Source: Nocardia albiluteola (lineage in GTDB: Bacteria > Actinomycetota > Actinomycetes > Mycobacteriales > Mycobacteriaceae). From it: a stretch of 64,000 nucleotides of DNA. The position numbers were made by a program, and so were the translations under genes. This document shows positions 10,304 through 18,586 of this stretch, piece after piece. Each line of letters opens with the position of its first letter. Positions within the stretch are counted from its first letter, which is position 1. The notes under the pieces are model-generated. The model saw only the letters and a list, made by a program, of their open reading frames with translations. It was not told the origin of the DNA and searched no databases. The stretch is from the NCBI RefSeq assembly GCF_018860155.1, contig NZ_JAHKNI010000002.1:1-64000 (forward strand). Reading direction: 5' to 3'.

Positions 10304-10549
10304 TTAGTAGCTGCAGCTAACGGGCAGAAAATGGCAGGGGTCGCCACTGCCCGAGGAGAGTAAACCGTCGGCGCTCCCTGTCGAGGAGGGGATGTAGATG
10401 GGCTGCCCCGAGGGGGTGTTGGGGGTCGACGCGACTGGAGCCGGTGTGCTGGGTTGCAGCGGAATCTGCGCGACGGCTGGGGATGCCCCGAACCCCAGCA
10501 ACGCTGCGGCGGCGATCGCGGAGACGAGGGCTGTTCGTTTGATGGACAT
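10304..10549 (-). CDS. Exported mini-protein C
   Basis: An 81-residue precursor with signal peptide MSIKRTALVSAIAAAALLGF ending at AVA-Q. The mature peptide starts QIPLQPSTPAPVAST, contains GQPIYIPSSTGSADGLLSS, and ends CHFLPVSCSY, with two Cys six residues apart. CAGGAGGAAG lies 6 nt before the ATG. It is the intact relative of the pseudogene at 8704. Shared features of A, B and C are the signal peptide, a [IT]xLQP motif at the mature N-terminus, a Pro/Ala-rich spacer and a terminal Cys pair. No maturation enzyme is visible nearby. Confidence 0.75.
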   Translation of the reverse strand: MSIKRTALVSAIAAAALLGFGASPAVAQIPLQPSTPAPVASTPNTPSGQPIYIPSSTGSADGLLSSGSGDPCHFLPVSCSY

Positions 10550-10736
10550 CTGAACTTCCTCCTGTGGAGATGCTCTGCATCAAGGCTGGCAATTCAGATG
10601 TCGCGACGATGAAGATCGGTGTTACCGGTAATCGGCGGTCCGGCCGACCGTACTTGCTTTGCCCAAACAGCCAGGGGCAGAGGCAATTTCATTTATCCGA
10701 TACACTCACTGCCCCCGCCTGATCGCCGCTGCGGAC

Positions 10737-11144
10737 TCAGTCCAGCCGGAAGTCGGCGAAGTCGAAGCCGGGGGCGACGATACAGCTGACGAGTACGTAG
10801 TCGTCGCCGGCCGGGCGGGCGGACTGGCTGACGCCGCCGGGGACGACGGCCTGCGGCAGGTGGCCGTGCTCCACGTCGGGGCCGAGGGTGATCTCCTCGC
10901 CGCCGATGTTCAGCAGCAGCGGGCCGCCGCGATGCCACAGCCAGATCTCGTCCGAGCGGACCGTGTGCGGGGCCGAGCGCTCGCCGGGCAGCAGCAGGAA
11001 GTGGATCGAGGTCGCGGCCGCGCGCGGGCCGTCGTAGCCCTCGGGCGTGAATTCCACGGGGCTGCGCCAGATTTCGCGGTACCAGCCACCCTCCGGGTGG
11101 GGTTGGAGATCCAGGGTGCGGGCGAGGTCCGGTCGGTCGGTCAT
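10737..11144 (-). CDS. Cupin_5 (DUF985) family protein
   Basis: A 135-residue single-domain cupin of the DUF985 type. Family hallmarks are LQPHPEGGWYREIW at the start, SIHFLLLPGERSAPHTVRSD, and GPDVEHGHLPQAVVPGGV. The fold is a beta barrel that may bind a small acid or sugar ligand; no catalytic role is established. It stands alone, with a TetR regulator gene upstream on the same strand about 100 bp away. Confidence 0.85.
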   Translation of the reverse strand: MTDRPDLARTLDLQPHPEGGWYREIWRSPVEFTPEGYDGPRAAATSIHFLLLPGERSAPHTVRSDEIWLWHRGGPLLLNIGGEEITLGPDVEHGHLPQAVVPGGVSQSARPAGDDYVLVSCIVAPGFDFADFRLD

Positions 11145-11246
11145 GTGCGCCTCCTGGGCGGTCGTGCGATGGTGCGTCGGGCGATTGTTCCGCCGGTCGT
11201 GGCGGGCGTTATGGCGTGGCGCAAATCCCTACCGGCACAACGGCTG

Positions 11247-11885
11247 TCAGTGGTCGCCGTGCGGTGTGCTGTAGGCCAGGCAGACGTGGGTGAACAGGTC
11301 GGTCCGCTGCGCGCGGGCCACCGGATTCTCCGGTTCGATCAGGCACTGGGTGGCGGTGCCGTCGTGCACGGCGACCAGTGCGCGGCCCAGTGCCGCCGGG
11401 TCGGTGACCGTGCGCCCGGCCCGCTCGAGCAGTGCCCGCACCACCGGCAGCAGCGCGGTGGTGATCGCCTCCTCGCGCGCGGCCATCACCCGCCGCAGCG
11501 CCGGGGTGCGCAACGCGTGCGCGGTGAATTCGTAGGTGATGCGAAACCACTTGTCGTCCAGGGGAACCGCGTGCAATACCCGATCAACCCCGGTGCGCAG
11601 ATCGTCTACTCCGGCGGTGTCGTCGAGCATCGCGGCCACGTCGTGCAGCATTTGCGCCGAGCGCTGTTCCCACATCTCCAGGAACAATTCCTCGAGCGAG
11701 GTGAAATTGGAATAGAACGCGCCCCGGGTATATCCCGCGCGCTCGCAGATCTGTTCCACGGTGCAGCGCCCGAAACCCTCGTCCGCGAAGGCCTCGAACG
11801 CCGCGTCCAGGAGCCGCTGCCGGGTCTGCGCGCGCCGCTTGGTGACGCGGGGGGCCGGGCCGGACGAATCGGTCTGCACGGACAT
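11247..11885 (-). CDS. TetR/AcrR family transcriptional regulator
   Basis: A 212-residue protein. Its N-terminal helix-turn-helix is typical of TetR (RQRLLDAAFEAFADEGFGRC, then ICERAGYTRGAFYSNFTSLE at about residues 40-62), followed by a divergent all-helical ligand domain. The ATG at 11885 is preceded by CAGGAGGTGAC. A 16-bp palindrome about 60 bp upstream (11943-11958) could be its operator. The target genes are unclear; the DUF427 gene upstream and the cupin gene downstream are candidates. Confidence 0.9.
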   Translation of the reverse strand: MSVQTDSSGPAPRVTKRRAQTRQRLLDAAFEAFADEGFGRCTVEQICERAGYTRGAFYSNFTSLEELFLEMWEQRSAQMLHDVAAMLDDTAGVDDLRTGVDRVLHAVPLDDKWFRITYEFTAHALRTPALRRVMAAREEAITTALLPVVRALLERAGRTVTDPAALGRALVAVHDGTATQCLIEPENPVARAQRTDLFTHVCLAYSTPHGDH

Positions 11886-11942
11886 GTCACCTCCTGCGTC
11901 GGAATCGAGGGCGGCATCCGGGCCGTGTGAATACCGCTGACC

Positions 11943-11958
11943 GATACACGAGCGTATC
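11943..11958. promoter_or_regulatory. Candidate TetR operator
   Basis: GATACACGAGCGTATC has inverted repeats GATAC/GTATC. It lies between the tetR start and the DUF427 gene and overlaps an AT-rich patch that could be a -10 element. Assignment is from position and symmetry only. Confidence 0.45.
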
Positions 11959-12112
11959 AAAACCCGGATGGCCGGCCGTTCGGCTGCTGGGGGCGACCTC
12001 GGGGCCCGGGATGCCGCGCGGGCGCGGGCAACCGGGATCCTCGAGCATGTTCGCGGCCGGTCGGCCCTTGCGATAACCGAGGCTCGCGCACGGCCGGCCG
12101 CGCCGGGTCGGG

Positions 12113-12865
12113 TCAGGCGAGCGGGGACTTCGGGCGTTCCTGCAGCACGCCGTCCAGGTAGATGTCGACCTTCTCGTTGTAGAAGCAGACCAGGCCCGCG
12201 ATCTTCTGGCTTTCGGGCAGCGGGGTGCGGTAGTACCAGACCAGGTCGTTGTATTCGGTGCCGTTGACCTGCAGGTTGTAGTAGCCCGCGGTGCCCTTGT
12301 AGGGGCAGTGGGTCTGGGTGTCCGACGCGGTGAACAGGTCCTGGCGGGCGTCGGGGAGGGGCAGGTAGTAGCGGGGGATGAGACCGGTCTCGAACAGGAT
12401 CCGGGGCGAGCGCGATTCGGCGACCGTGACGCCGTCGACCTCCACGCGCACGTGCCGTGAGCTGGCCAGGATGTCGACGCGGGTGTAGGGGCTGCGCGGA
12501 TGGACGTAGACCGGCTCGTCCTCCTCCAGCCACTCGTCCATCGCGGCCCACTCGAGCCGTACCAGGTCGTGCAGCTCGGGGATCGGGGAATCCGGATAGC
12601 GCAGGGCCGCACCGGCTTTCGTCACGCCGTCGGCGACGACGTCGTAGATCGTGCCCTCGCCGCGGCTGGGCGAGTGCTTGGTGGCGCCGGTCGGCTCCAG
12701 CTTGGCGACCAGATCGGTGGCCGGCAGGTAGTAGGTGGGGTAGTACGGGCTCTCCCAGACCAGCACGGGGTGCGTCGTGTCGACGATCAGCTTCCCGGCG
12801 GCGTAAGCCCGAATTCGCTTGTGGCCCGGCTCGGTGCGGACGCGGCCACGATTCGTCTCGCTCAT
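12113..12865 (-). CDS. Protein with two tandem DUF427 domains
   Basis: A 250-residue cytosolic protein with two copies of the DUF427 fold. The first copy (about 20-110) has the motif VLVWESPYYPTYYLP. The second (about 130-235) has ESRSPRILFETGLIPRYYLP followed by TQTHCPYKGTAGYYNLQVNG, a family signature. DUF427 proteins are common in actinobacteria and fungi; no reaction is known. The ATG at 12865 fits the family start. Confidence 0.85.
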   Translation of the reverse strand: MSETNRGRVRTEPGHKRIRAYAAGKLIVDTTHPVLVWESPYYPTYYLPATDLVAKLEPTGATKHSPSRGEGTIYDVVADGVTKAGAALRYPDSPIPELHDLVRLEWAAMDEWLEEDEPVYVHPRSPYTRVDILASSRHVRVEVDGVTVAESRSPRILFETGLIPRYYLPLPDARQDLFTASDTQTHCPYKGTAGYYNLQVNGTEYNDLVWYYRTPLPESQKIAGLVCFYNEKVDIYLDGVLQERPKSPLA

Positions 12866-13027
12866 ACCCGCCTACGGTACGCGCCCGGCGTGAATGCCGG
12901 GAGCGCGCGGGATCGTCCGAAGCCTTCGGAAAATGCCGAGAGCACCCTTGTCCACCTGCGTTTTCTCGAGGCCCGGGCGGCTCGCTATGGTGTTTTGGCA
13001 ACACTGCAGCGAACAAGAAGGTAATAC

Positions 13028-14443
13028 ATGACGAACACGACCGACGCCGTGCGTGAGGGCTTGCGCAGCGGCCTGCGCCGTCGGCATATGACGATGATCG
13101 CGATCGGTGGTGCGGTCGGCGCGGGGTTGTTCGTGGGGAGTGGGTCGGTGATCAGGACCGCCGGGCCCGCGGCGGTGCTGTCGTACGCGGTGGCCGGGGT
13201 GCTGGTGCTGTGCGTGCTGCGGGCGCTGGGGGAGATGGTGGTCGCGGGCTCGGTCGGCGCCGAGCGCCCGGCGGCCGGATCCATCGCCGAATACGCCCGA
13301 ATGTCGTTGGGGCCTTTCGCCGGGTTCACCGTCGGGTGGCTGTACTGGTATCTGTACGTGGTGCTGGTCGGCGCCGAGGCGGTGGCCGGTGCGGCGATCC
13401 TGAAATCCTGGATCGATCTGCCATCCTGGCTGCTGGCCGCCGCGTTACTGGTGACGATGACCGCGGTGAATCTGATCTCGGTGCGCTCGTTCGGCGAATT
13501 CGAATTCTGGTTCGCCTCCATCAAGGTCGCGGCGATCGTGGTCTTCCTGATTCTCGGTGTGTCGTACGTGCTGGGGCTGTGGCCCCACGGACACGGCGGA
13601 TTCGGAAATCTGACCGCGCACGGCGGGCCGATGCCGCACGGGATCAGCGGCGTCTTCTCGGCGATCGTGGTCGTCATGTTCGCCTTCGGCGGCACCGAGA
13701 TCGTCACGCTCGCCGCGGCCGAGAGCGACGAGCCCGCTCGGGCGGTGGCCCGTGCCACCAGCAATGTGCTGTGGCGGGTCGGGGTGTTCTACGTGGCGTC
13801 GATCTTCCTGGTCGTGACGATCCTGCCCTGGGACGACGCCAAGGTGCTGACCAGTCCGTTCGTCAGTGCGCTGGGCCAGATCGGGGTCCCGGCGGCGGGC
13901 ACGATCATGGAGGTGGTGATCCTGACCGCGGTGCTGTCGGTGCTGAACTCGGCGATCTACGTCTCCTCGCGCATGCTGTACGTGCTGACCCGCGACGGCG
14001 ACGCCCCGACGGGGCTGGTCAAGCTCACCCGGCGCGGGGTGCCGGCGCGGGCCGTGCTGTTGGGCACGGTGGCCGCGTGGTGCGCGGTGCTGGCCTCCGC
14101 GGTGTCACCGGACCGGGTGTTCAGCTTCCTGGTGAACTCGATCGGCGTGATCCTGGCCTTCTGCTATCTCGCGATCATGTTCTCGCACTGGCGTTTCCGC
14201 GCCCGGATGCGGCGCGAGAATCCCGCCGCTCTCACCTACCGGCTGTGGGGCTACCCCTACGTGAATTGGCTGGTGATCGCGGTACTGCTGGTGGTGATGG
14301 GCTCGATGCTGACGAAACCGGATCTGCGCCCGCAACTCCTGGCCTCCATCGTGAGCCTGGCGGTCGTTGCGGCGATCTATCCGCTGCGGGTGCGGTTCGG
14401 CCGGACGCCGCCGGTGCGTGCGGCATCCGAGATCGAATCGTGA
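13028..14443 (+). CDS. Amino acid permease (APC superfamily)
   Basis: A 471-residue polytopic membrane protein with about 12 transmembrane helices. TM1 carries the MIAIGGAVGAGLFVGSGSVI glycine motif of the amino acid transporter (AAT) group, and the cytoplasmic loop has VFAFGGTEIVTLAAAES-like residues seen in GABA/aromatic permeases. It probably imports an amino acid by proton symport; the substrate is not predictable. AAGAAGG precedes the ATG by 7 nt. It is monocistronic and ends at a hairpin. Confidence 0.9.
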   Translation: MTNTTDAVREGLRSGLRRRHMTMIAIGGAVGAGLFVGSGSVIRTAGPAAVLSYAVAGVLVLCVLRALGEMVVAGSVGAERPAAGSIAEYARMSLGPFAGFTVGWLYWYLYVVLVGAEAVAGAAILKSWIDLPSWLLAAALLVTMTAVNLISVRSFGEFEFWFASIKVAAIVVFLILGVSYVLGLWPHGHGGFGNLTAHGGPMPHGISGVFSAIVVVMFAFGGTEIVTLAAAESDEPARAVARATSNVLWRVGVFYVASIFLVVTILPWDDAKVLTSPFVSALGQIGVPAAGTIMEVVILTAVLSVLNSAIYVSSRMLYVLTRDGDAPTGLVKLTRRGVPARAVLLGTVAAWCAVLASAVSPDRVFSFLVNSIGVILAFCYLAIMFSHWRFRARMRRENPAALTYRLWGYPYVNWLVIAVLLVVMGSMLTKPDLRPQLLASIVSLAVVAAIYPLRVRFGRTPPVRAASEIES

Positions 14444-14497
14444 ACTGGACGAGAGATTCCGCGGTCGTCGCATAAAACGTGACGTGTAAATAACGCA

Positions 14498-14531
14498 GGA
14501 AGCCCCGGGCGTGCGCCCGGGGCTTCCTTTT
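14498..14531. terminator. Bidirectional terminator between permease and exported-protein genes
   Basis: GGAAGCCCCGGGC pairs perfectly with GCCCGGGGCTTCC around loop GTGC, followed by TTTT on the plus strand. Confidence 0.9.
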
Positions 14532-14554
14532 CAGCTCGGCTTTCGCCGATCGGT

Positions 14555-15088
14555 TCAGTTTCCGGAGATCAGCCGGAAGAAGGTGCCGTTGATCTGGGCG
14601 GTGTTCGGGCTGCCGATCGCACCGCCGACCGCGGCGCCGATGACGCAGCCCGGGATGACGAAGAACCAGAAGCCCAGGATGCAGCCGAGGATGGCGCCGA
14701 CCGCGCCGCCGTGCTGCACGCCCCAGACCCACTGGTTGATGAGCTGGTTGCCGGTATCGGTGAACGCGATCTGCTTCAGGGTCAGGGCCTTGCCGTCGCT
14801 GCTGACGGTGGCCGCGACCGGGGCGGCGGTGAGCGGAATCGACTCGACGGTCTTGCCCGCGGCGTCGGTGACGTCGATCGACTTGGTCGCGGCGTCCGTG
14901 ACGAAGCGGCCGGAGACCAGCTTCGCGGTGACCGTGCGCGCGTGCATATCGGTGGTGGCGCTGACATTGGACGACGTCTGGATCGGCGCCGGAGCCGCGC
15001 CCGCGGTGCTGGAGCCGATCAGGACGGCGCCCGCGGTGATTGCGGCGATGGCGATGCTGCGGCCGAGCGTTTGAATCGAAACGGACAC
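14555..15088 (-). CDS. Exported protein with a hydrophobic glycine-rich C-terminal segment
   Basis: A 177-residue protein. A Sec signal peptide (MSVSIQTLGRSIAIAAITAG, ending SSTAGAAPA) is followed by a Thr/Val/Ala-rich beta-type domain (about 40-115). The C-terminal region (GGAVGAILGCILGFWFFVIP, then GCVIGAAVGGAIGSPN) resembles a glycine-zipper or membrane hairpin with two Cys. I recall similar proteins in Nocardia and Rhodococcus but cannot name a function. It could insert in the outer mycolate layer or oligomerise; that is inference. Confidence 0.7.
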   Translation of the reverse strand: MSVSIQTLGRSIAIAAITAGAVLIGSSTAGAAPAPIQTSSNVSATTDMHARTVTAKLVSGRFVTDAATKSIDVTDAAGKTVESIPLTAAPVAATVSSDGKALTLKQIAFTDTGNQLINQWVWGVQHGGAVGAILGCILGFWFFVIPGCVIGAAVGGAIGSPNTAQINGTFFRLISGN

Positions 15089-15214
15089 GTGAAGCCCTTC
15101 GTCGGGTAAAAGTCTGTGCGATGTAAATGATCGATCACGGAGAAAGTACGCCTATTGCGAGGCATTGCGCCAACCGAATGCGATAGTGGGTGGGGCGCAA
15201 TTACGCCATGGAAC

Positions 15215-16468
15215 TCAGTCGTCGCCCGCGCTGATCGCCATCGCCTCGTCCACGCTGTGCGCGGCCGGGTCGTGGTCGTCGATGTGGGCCAGGGCCGAGC
15301 GGCCGCCGAGCAGGACGAGCACGCCGATCGCGGTGCAGGCCGCGCCGACCCAGAAGGGCAGGGCCATGTGCTGCTCGCCGAGCTTGCCGGCCAGGTAGGG
15401 GGCCGCGGCGCCGCCGACGAAGCGCACGAAGCTGTAGGCGGCCGAGGCGGTCGAGCGCTCCACCGGTGCGGAGATCATCACGGCCTCGGTGATGAGGGTG
15501 TTGTTCACGCCGAGGAACAGTCCGGCCAGGACCGTGCCGACGATCAGCACCGGCCGGTGCCCGGCGAACAGCGCCATGACGGCGAGGTCGGCCGCGAACA
15601 GGCCCAGGGCCAGGGCGATCATCGGGACGGTGCCGAAGCGGCGCTGCAGCCGCGGCGCGAAGAACACCGATGCCAGCGCGAGCATCAGGCCCCAGCCGAA
15701 GAAGATGAAACCTATTGCGTAGGTGCCCATGTCGAGCGGGAACGGGGTGTAGGCCAGCAGGGTGAAGAAGCCGAAGTTGTACAGCAGCGCGGTGATGCTC
15801 ACCAGCAGCAGTCCGCGGTGCCGTAATGCCTTGAAGGGCGCGGTGATCGAGGTGTGCTGCGCGGGCTTGGGCAGCTCGGGAAGCAGCGTCACGATGGCGA
15901 TGAAGGCGATCGCCATGAGCACCGATACGCCGAAGAACGGTGCGCGCCAGCTGATTCCGCCCAGCACGCCGCCGACCAGCGGTCCCGCCGCGATGCCGAT
16001 GCCCAGCGCGGCCTCGTACAGGATGATCGAGCGCGCGACGCCGCCGGTGGCCGCGCCCACGATGGTGGCCAGCGCGGTGGCGATGAACAGCGCGTTGCCC
16101 AGTCCCCATCCGGCGCGGAAGCCCACGATCTGCCCGACCGTGCCCGAGCTGCCGGCCAGCGCGGCGAACACCACGATGATCGCCAGGCCCGCGAGCAGCG
16201 TCTTCTTGGCGCCGAAGCGGCTCGACACCACGCCCGTGATCAGCATGGCCACGCCCGTCACCAGCATGTAGCTGGTGAACAGCAGCGTCACCTGCGAGGT
16301 CGAGGCGTGCAGCTGCGCACCGATCGGCTTGAGAATGGGATCGACCAGGCCGATACCCATGAAGGCGATCACGGAGGCGAAGGCGACCGCCCACACGGAT
16401 TTGGGCTGTTTCACGCGTGCGGGGGCCGGCGCGCCGGTGACGACGCGCGGGGACAGGGTGGTGGTCAT
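15215..16468 (-). CDS. MFS transporter, DHA1-like drug efflux pump
   Basis: A 417-residue protein with 12 predicted membrane helices. It has the MFS motif A region between TM2 and TM3 (GVVSSRFGAKKTLLAG) and a motif C-like GPLVGGVLGG in TM5, typical of proton antiporters that export drugs. The marR gene 21 bp upstream on the same strand, with a palindromic operator in front, indicates a ligand-inducible marR-efflux operon. Confidence 0.9.
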   Translation of the reverse strand: MTTTLSPRVVTGAPAPARVKQPKSVWAVAFASVIAFMGIGLVDPILKPIGAQLHASTSQVTLLFTSYMLVTGVAMLITGVVSSRFGAKKTLLAGLAIIVVFAALAGSSGTVGQIVGFRAGWGLGNALFIATALATIVGAATGGVARSIILYEAALGIGIAAGPLVGGVLGGISWRAPFFGVSVLMAIAFIAIVTLLPELPKPAQHTSITAPFKALRHRGLLLVSITALLYNFGFFTLLAYTPFPLDMGTYAIGFIFFGWGLMLALASVFFAPRLQRRFGTVPMIALALGLFAADLAVMALFAGHRPVLIVGTVLAGLFLGVNNTLITEAVMISAPVERSTASAAYSFVRFVGGAAAPYLAGKLGEQHMALPFWVGAACTAIGVLVLLGGRSALAHIDDHDPAAHSVDEAMAISAGDD

Positions 16469-16489
16469 GGATGCTCCTGGTTCTGCTTG

Positions 16490-16942
16490 TCAGGCAACAG
16501 ATTTCAGGGCCGCGAGAAGGTCGGTCAGCTCGCCGCTGAGGTGGGCGAGCCGGTCGGCGTCGAAGCCGGGCAATCGTTCGGTGAGGGTGGCGCCGATCGC
16601 TCGGCGGGACGCGGCCAATTGCTCGCGGCCCGCCGGCGTCAGCTCGACGACTACGGCTCTGGAGTCGCCGGGATCCGTGGTGCGGCTGACCAGGCCCGCA
16701 GTGGCCATCCGGCCGAGCAGCGTCGTCGCTGTGGGCTGGGAGCAGCCATCGATGCGGGCGAACTCGCTGACCCGCAGCGCCCCGCGCTCGTCGAGCACCG
16801 ACATTGCGCGCAGCATGGCATGCGGGAGGTCGTCCTCGCGCAGGGTCCGGGTGACCCGGGTGATCTGCGCCATGGTGACCATGATGTCGACCACGTGGTC
16901 CTCGCCGGTCGCGGGAGTCGGGGCTGTTTGGTTCAACTGCAC
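16490..16942 (-). CDS. MarR family transcriptional regulator of the efflux operon
   Basis: A 150-residue winged-helix protein with the MarR layout: VSEFARIDGCSQPTATTLLG recognition region (about 60-80) and wing SRTTDPGDSRAVVVELTPAG (about 85-105). It is the first gene of a two-gene operon with the MFS pump, and the palindromes just upstream of its start suggest autoregulation. Confidence 0.9.
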   Translation of the reverse strand: MQLNQTAPTPATGEDHVVDIMVTMAQITRVTRTLREDDLPHAMLRAMSVLDERGALRVSEFARIDGCSQPTATTLLGRMATAGLVSRTTDPGDSRAVVVELTPAGREQLAASRRAIGATLTERLPGFDADRLAHLSGELTDLLAALKSVA

Positions 16943-16952
16943 GGTATTAATT

Positions 16953-16980
16953 TACATAGGGTAACTATCTATGTACATAG
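16953..16980. promoter_or_regulatory. Candidate MarR operator with repeated ACATAG/CTATGT half-sites
   Basis: CTATGTACATAG (16969-16980) is a perfect palindrome. A further ACATAG occurs at about 16954 and a CTATG at about 16986. The cluster begins 10 bp upstream of the marR start, in an unusually AT-rich patch. Confidence 0.7.
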
Positions 16981-17346
16981 CTTTGCTATGCAAACGAGTG
17001 TGAGATCGCCCACGGGGTGGCGGCCCGCCGCGCATTCGCACCCCCGGCGTCGGCGAGTGGTCGATGGATTACCCAGGGCGGCATCGCAATACGAAAGAAA
17101 CTTCCAGAGCTGAGGAAACTCCGCGTCCGCCGGCCGATGTCGGCGGGCCCGGCAGTGGCGCGTGTGGGGTGAAGAGCCATTACCCCGACGTGACGCGGAC
17201 GACGGTATCGTCAGGGCATTCGCCCGAAGAGAAGTTCGTCTGGACTTCGAAAGAGCCCTGGGGTGTTCTCAATTTCGGATTCCGAGAGCGTGACTATCGT
17301 CTGACCACGCGATCCGGTTCGGCGACAAACACATCCGACGGGGAGA
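16981..17346. other. Intergenic stretch without a supportable gene
   Basis: About 365 bp between the marR promoter and the fadE33 terminator. An open frame starting at 17064 runs through the terminator and into the antisense of fadE33; its composition is not protein-like and I reject it. No RNA gene or repeat was recognised. Confidence 0.5.
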
Positions 17347-17378
17347 AACCCCCGGAGCCGAGGGAAGCTCCGGGGGTT
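17347..17378 (-). terminator. Terminator downstream of the fadD3-fadE33 operon
   Basis: Perfect 12-bp stem AACCCCCGGAGC / GCTCCGGGGGTT with an 8-nt loop, 77 bp after the last stop codon of the minus-strand operon. Confidence 0.8.
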
Positions 17379-17454
17379 CCTCACTGCTGCCGGTCGGCCC
17401 CGCAGCGGCGCATGCAGGGTACGCCGAGCCGACCGGCGGAATCGAGCTCTGAGC

Positions 17455-18504
17455 TCAGGCCGGGCGGGCCAGTGGGCGCGGGGGTGTGCCGAACAGCTGA
17501 GCGTCGCCGTGGGCGCGCTTGAAGAACAGGTGTGCGTCGTGCTCCCAGGTGATCGCGATGCCGCCGTGCAGCTGCACGGTCTCGCCGACGATCGCGGAGA
17601 AGGCCTGCGAGCAGTGGATCCGGGCGGCCGCCAGGTCCAGCGGGTCCGGATCGCCCGCGGCCAGGCCCGCGATGGCGGCGTAGGCGGCCGAGCGGGCCGA
17701 TTCCACCAGCACGTACATGTCGGCCATTCGGTGCTTGAGTGCCTGGAAGCTGCCGATCGGGCGGCCGAACTGCACGCGGGACTTGCTGTATTCGACGGTC
17801 ATCCACAGGCAGTGGTCCGCCGCGCCGACCTGTTCGGCGGCGATTGCCGCCCAGGCGATCTCGCGCAGCCGGGCCACCGCCGCCGCGTCGTCGCCCAGGG
17901 CGCGCGCCGGTGCGGCGGTGAAGGTGATCTCCGACAGGCGCCGGGAGGGATCCATCGTCGGGGAGACCGTCCGGGCGACTTCCGGTGCGGCGGCGTCGAT
18001 CTCGTACAGACCCTCGGCGGTCACCACGATCAGGGTGTCCGCGTTCGCGCCGTCGAGCACGTAATGGGCCGTGCCGGTGAGCGTTCCGTCTTCGGCGCGC
18101 ACGCCCGGCGAATCCCAGCCGCGCGCATCGGCCCAGCAGACCGCGAGCGTCCGGGTGCCCTCGGCGACCTCGGGAAGGAGCCGCTCACAGGCTTCGGTGT
18201 TGCCGGACAACAGGACCGCCTGCGCGCCCAGCACCGCCGAGCCGAGCATCGGCGGCGTGTGCAGGGTGCGGCCCAGCTCCTCGACGACCAGCAGCGCCTC
18301 GACCAGCCCGGCCCCGATGCCGCCGTACTCCTCCGGAATCGCCAGCGCCGCAACGCCGACCTGCTCGCACAGCAGCGACCACAGCTGCGCGTCGTAGCCG
18401 AGTTCGCTGTCGATCGCGCGCCGCAGCACGTCGCGGTCGCCGTGCTTGGTGAGCACGGCGCGCACGGTCGTCGCGAGTTCCTGTAACTCCGCAGCGCTGC
18501 TCAC
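17455..18504 (-). CDS. fadE33: FadE33-like acyl-CoA dehydrogenase subunit
   Basis: A 349-residue acyl-CoA dehydrogenase fold protein, shorter than classical ACADs. It keeps the C-terminal domain (SKSRVQFGRPIGSFQALKHR, a common ACAD motif) and ITWEHDAHLF, where the Glu is at the usual catalytic-base position. Short ACADs of actinobacterial steroid clusters form alpha2-beta2 complexes with a partner gene, here most likely the fadE31 product. It is last in the fadD3-echA-fadE31-fadE32-fadE33 operon, the order seen in M. tuberculosis apart from echA. The start is GTG. The exact substrate is inferred to be a late C/D-ring CoA ester. Confidence 0.8.
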   Translation of the reverse strand: MSSAAELQELATTVRAVLTKHGDRDVLRRAIDSELGYDAQLWSLLCEQVGVAALAIPEEYGGIGAGLVEALLVVEELGRTLHTPPMLGSAVLGAQAVLLSGNTEACERLLPEVAEGTRTLAVCWADARGWDSPGVRAEDGTLTGTAHYVLDGANADTLIVVTAEGLYEIDAAAPEVARTVSPTMDPSRRLSEITFTAAPARALGDDAAAVARLREIAWAAIAAEQVGAADHCLWMTVEYSKSRVQFGRPIGSFQALKHRMADMYVLVESARSAAYAAIAGLAAGDPDPLDLAAARIHCSQAFSAIVGETVQLHGGIAITWEHDAHLFFKRAHGDAQLFGTPPRPLARPA

Positions 18505-18586
18505 TGCTTGCCTCCTGATGCTGTGTCGACGGGAACCATGCCGTAACGGCGAAATGCAGTGGAAGTTGCGGCAACGCCGCAGATCC

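Noticed and set aside
11247..13016. A 589-codon minus-strand frame as one protein
   Set aside because: Only the 212 C-terminal codons form a TetR protein with its own ribosome-binding site; upstream codons are the DUF427 gene out of frame.
17064..17522. A 152-codon plus-strand frame in the gap before fadE33
   Set aside because: It crosses the terminator and the antisense of fadE33, and its composition is not protein-like.
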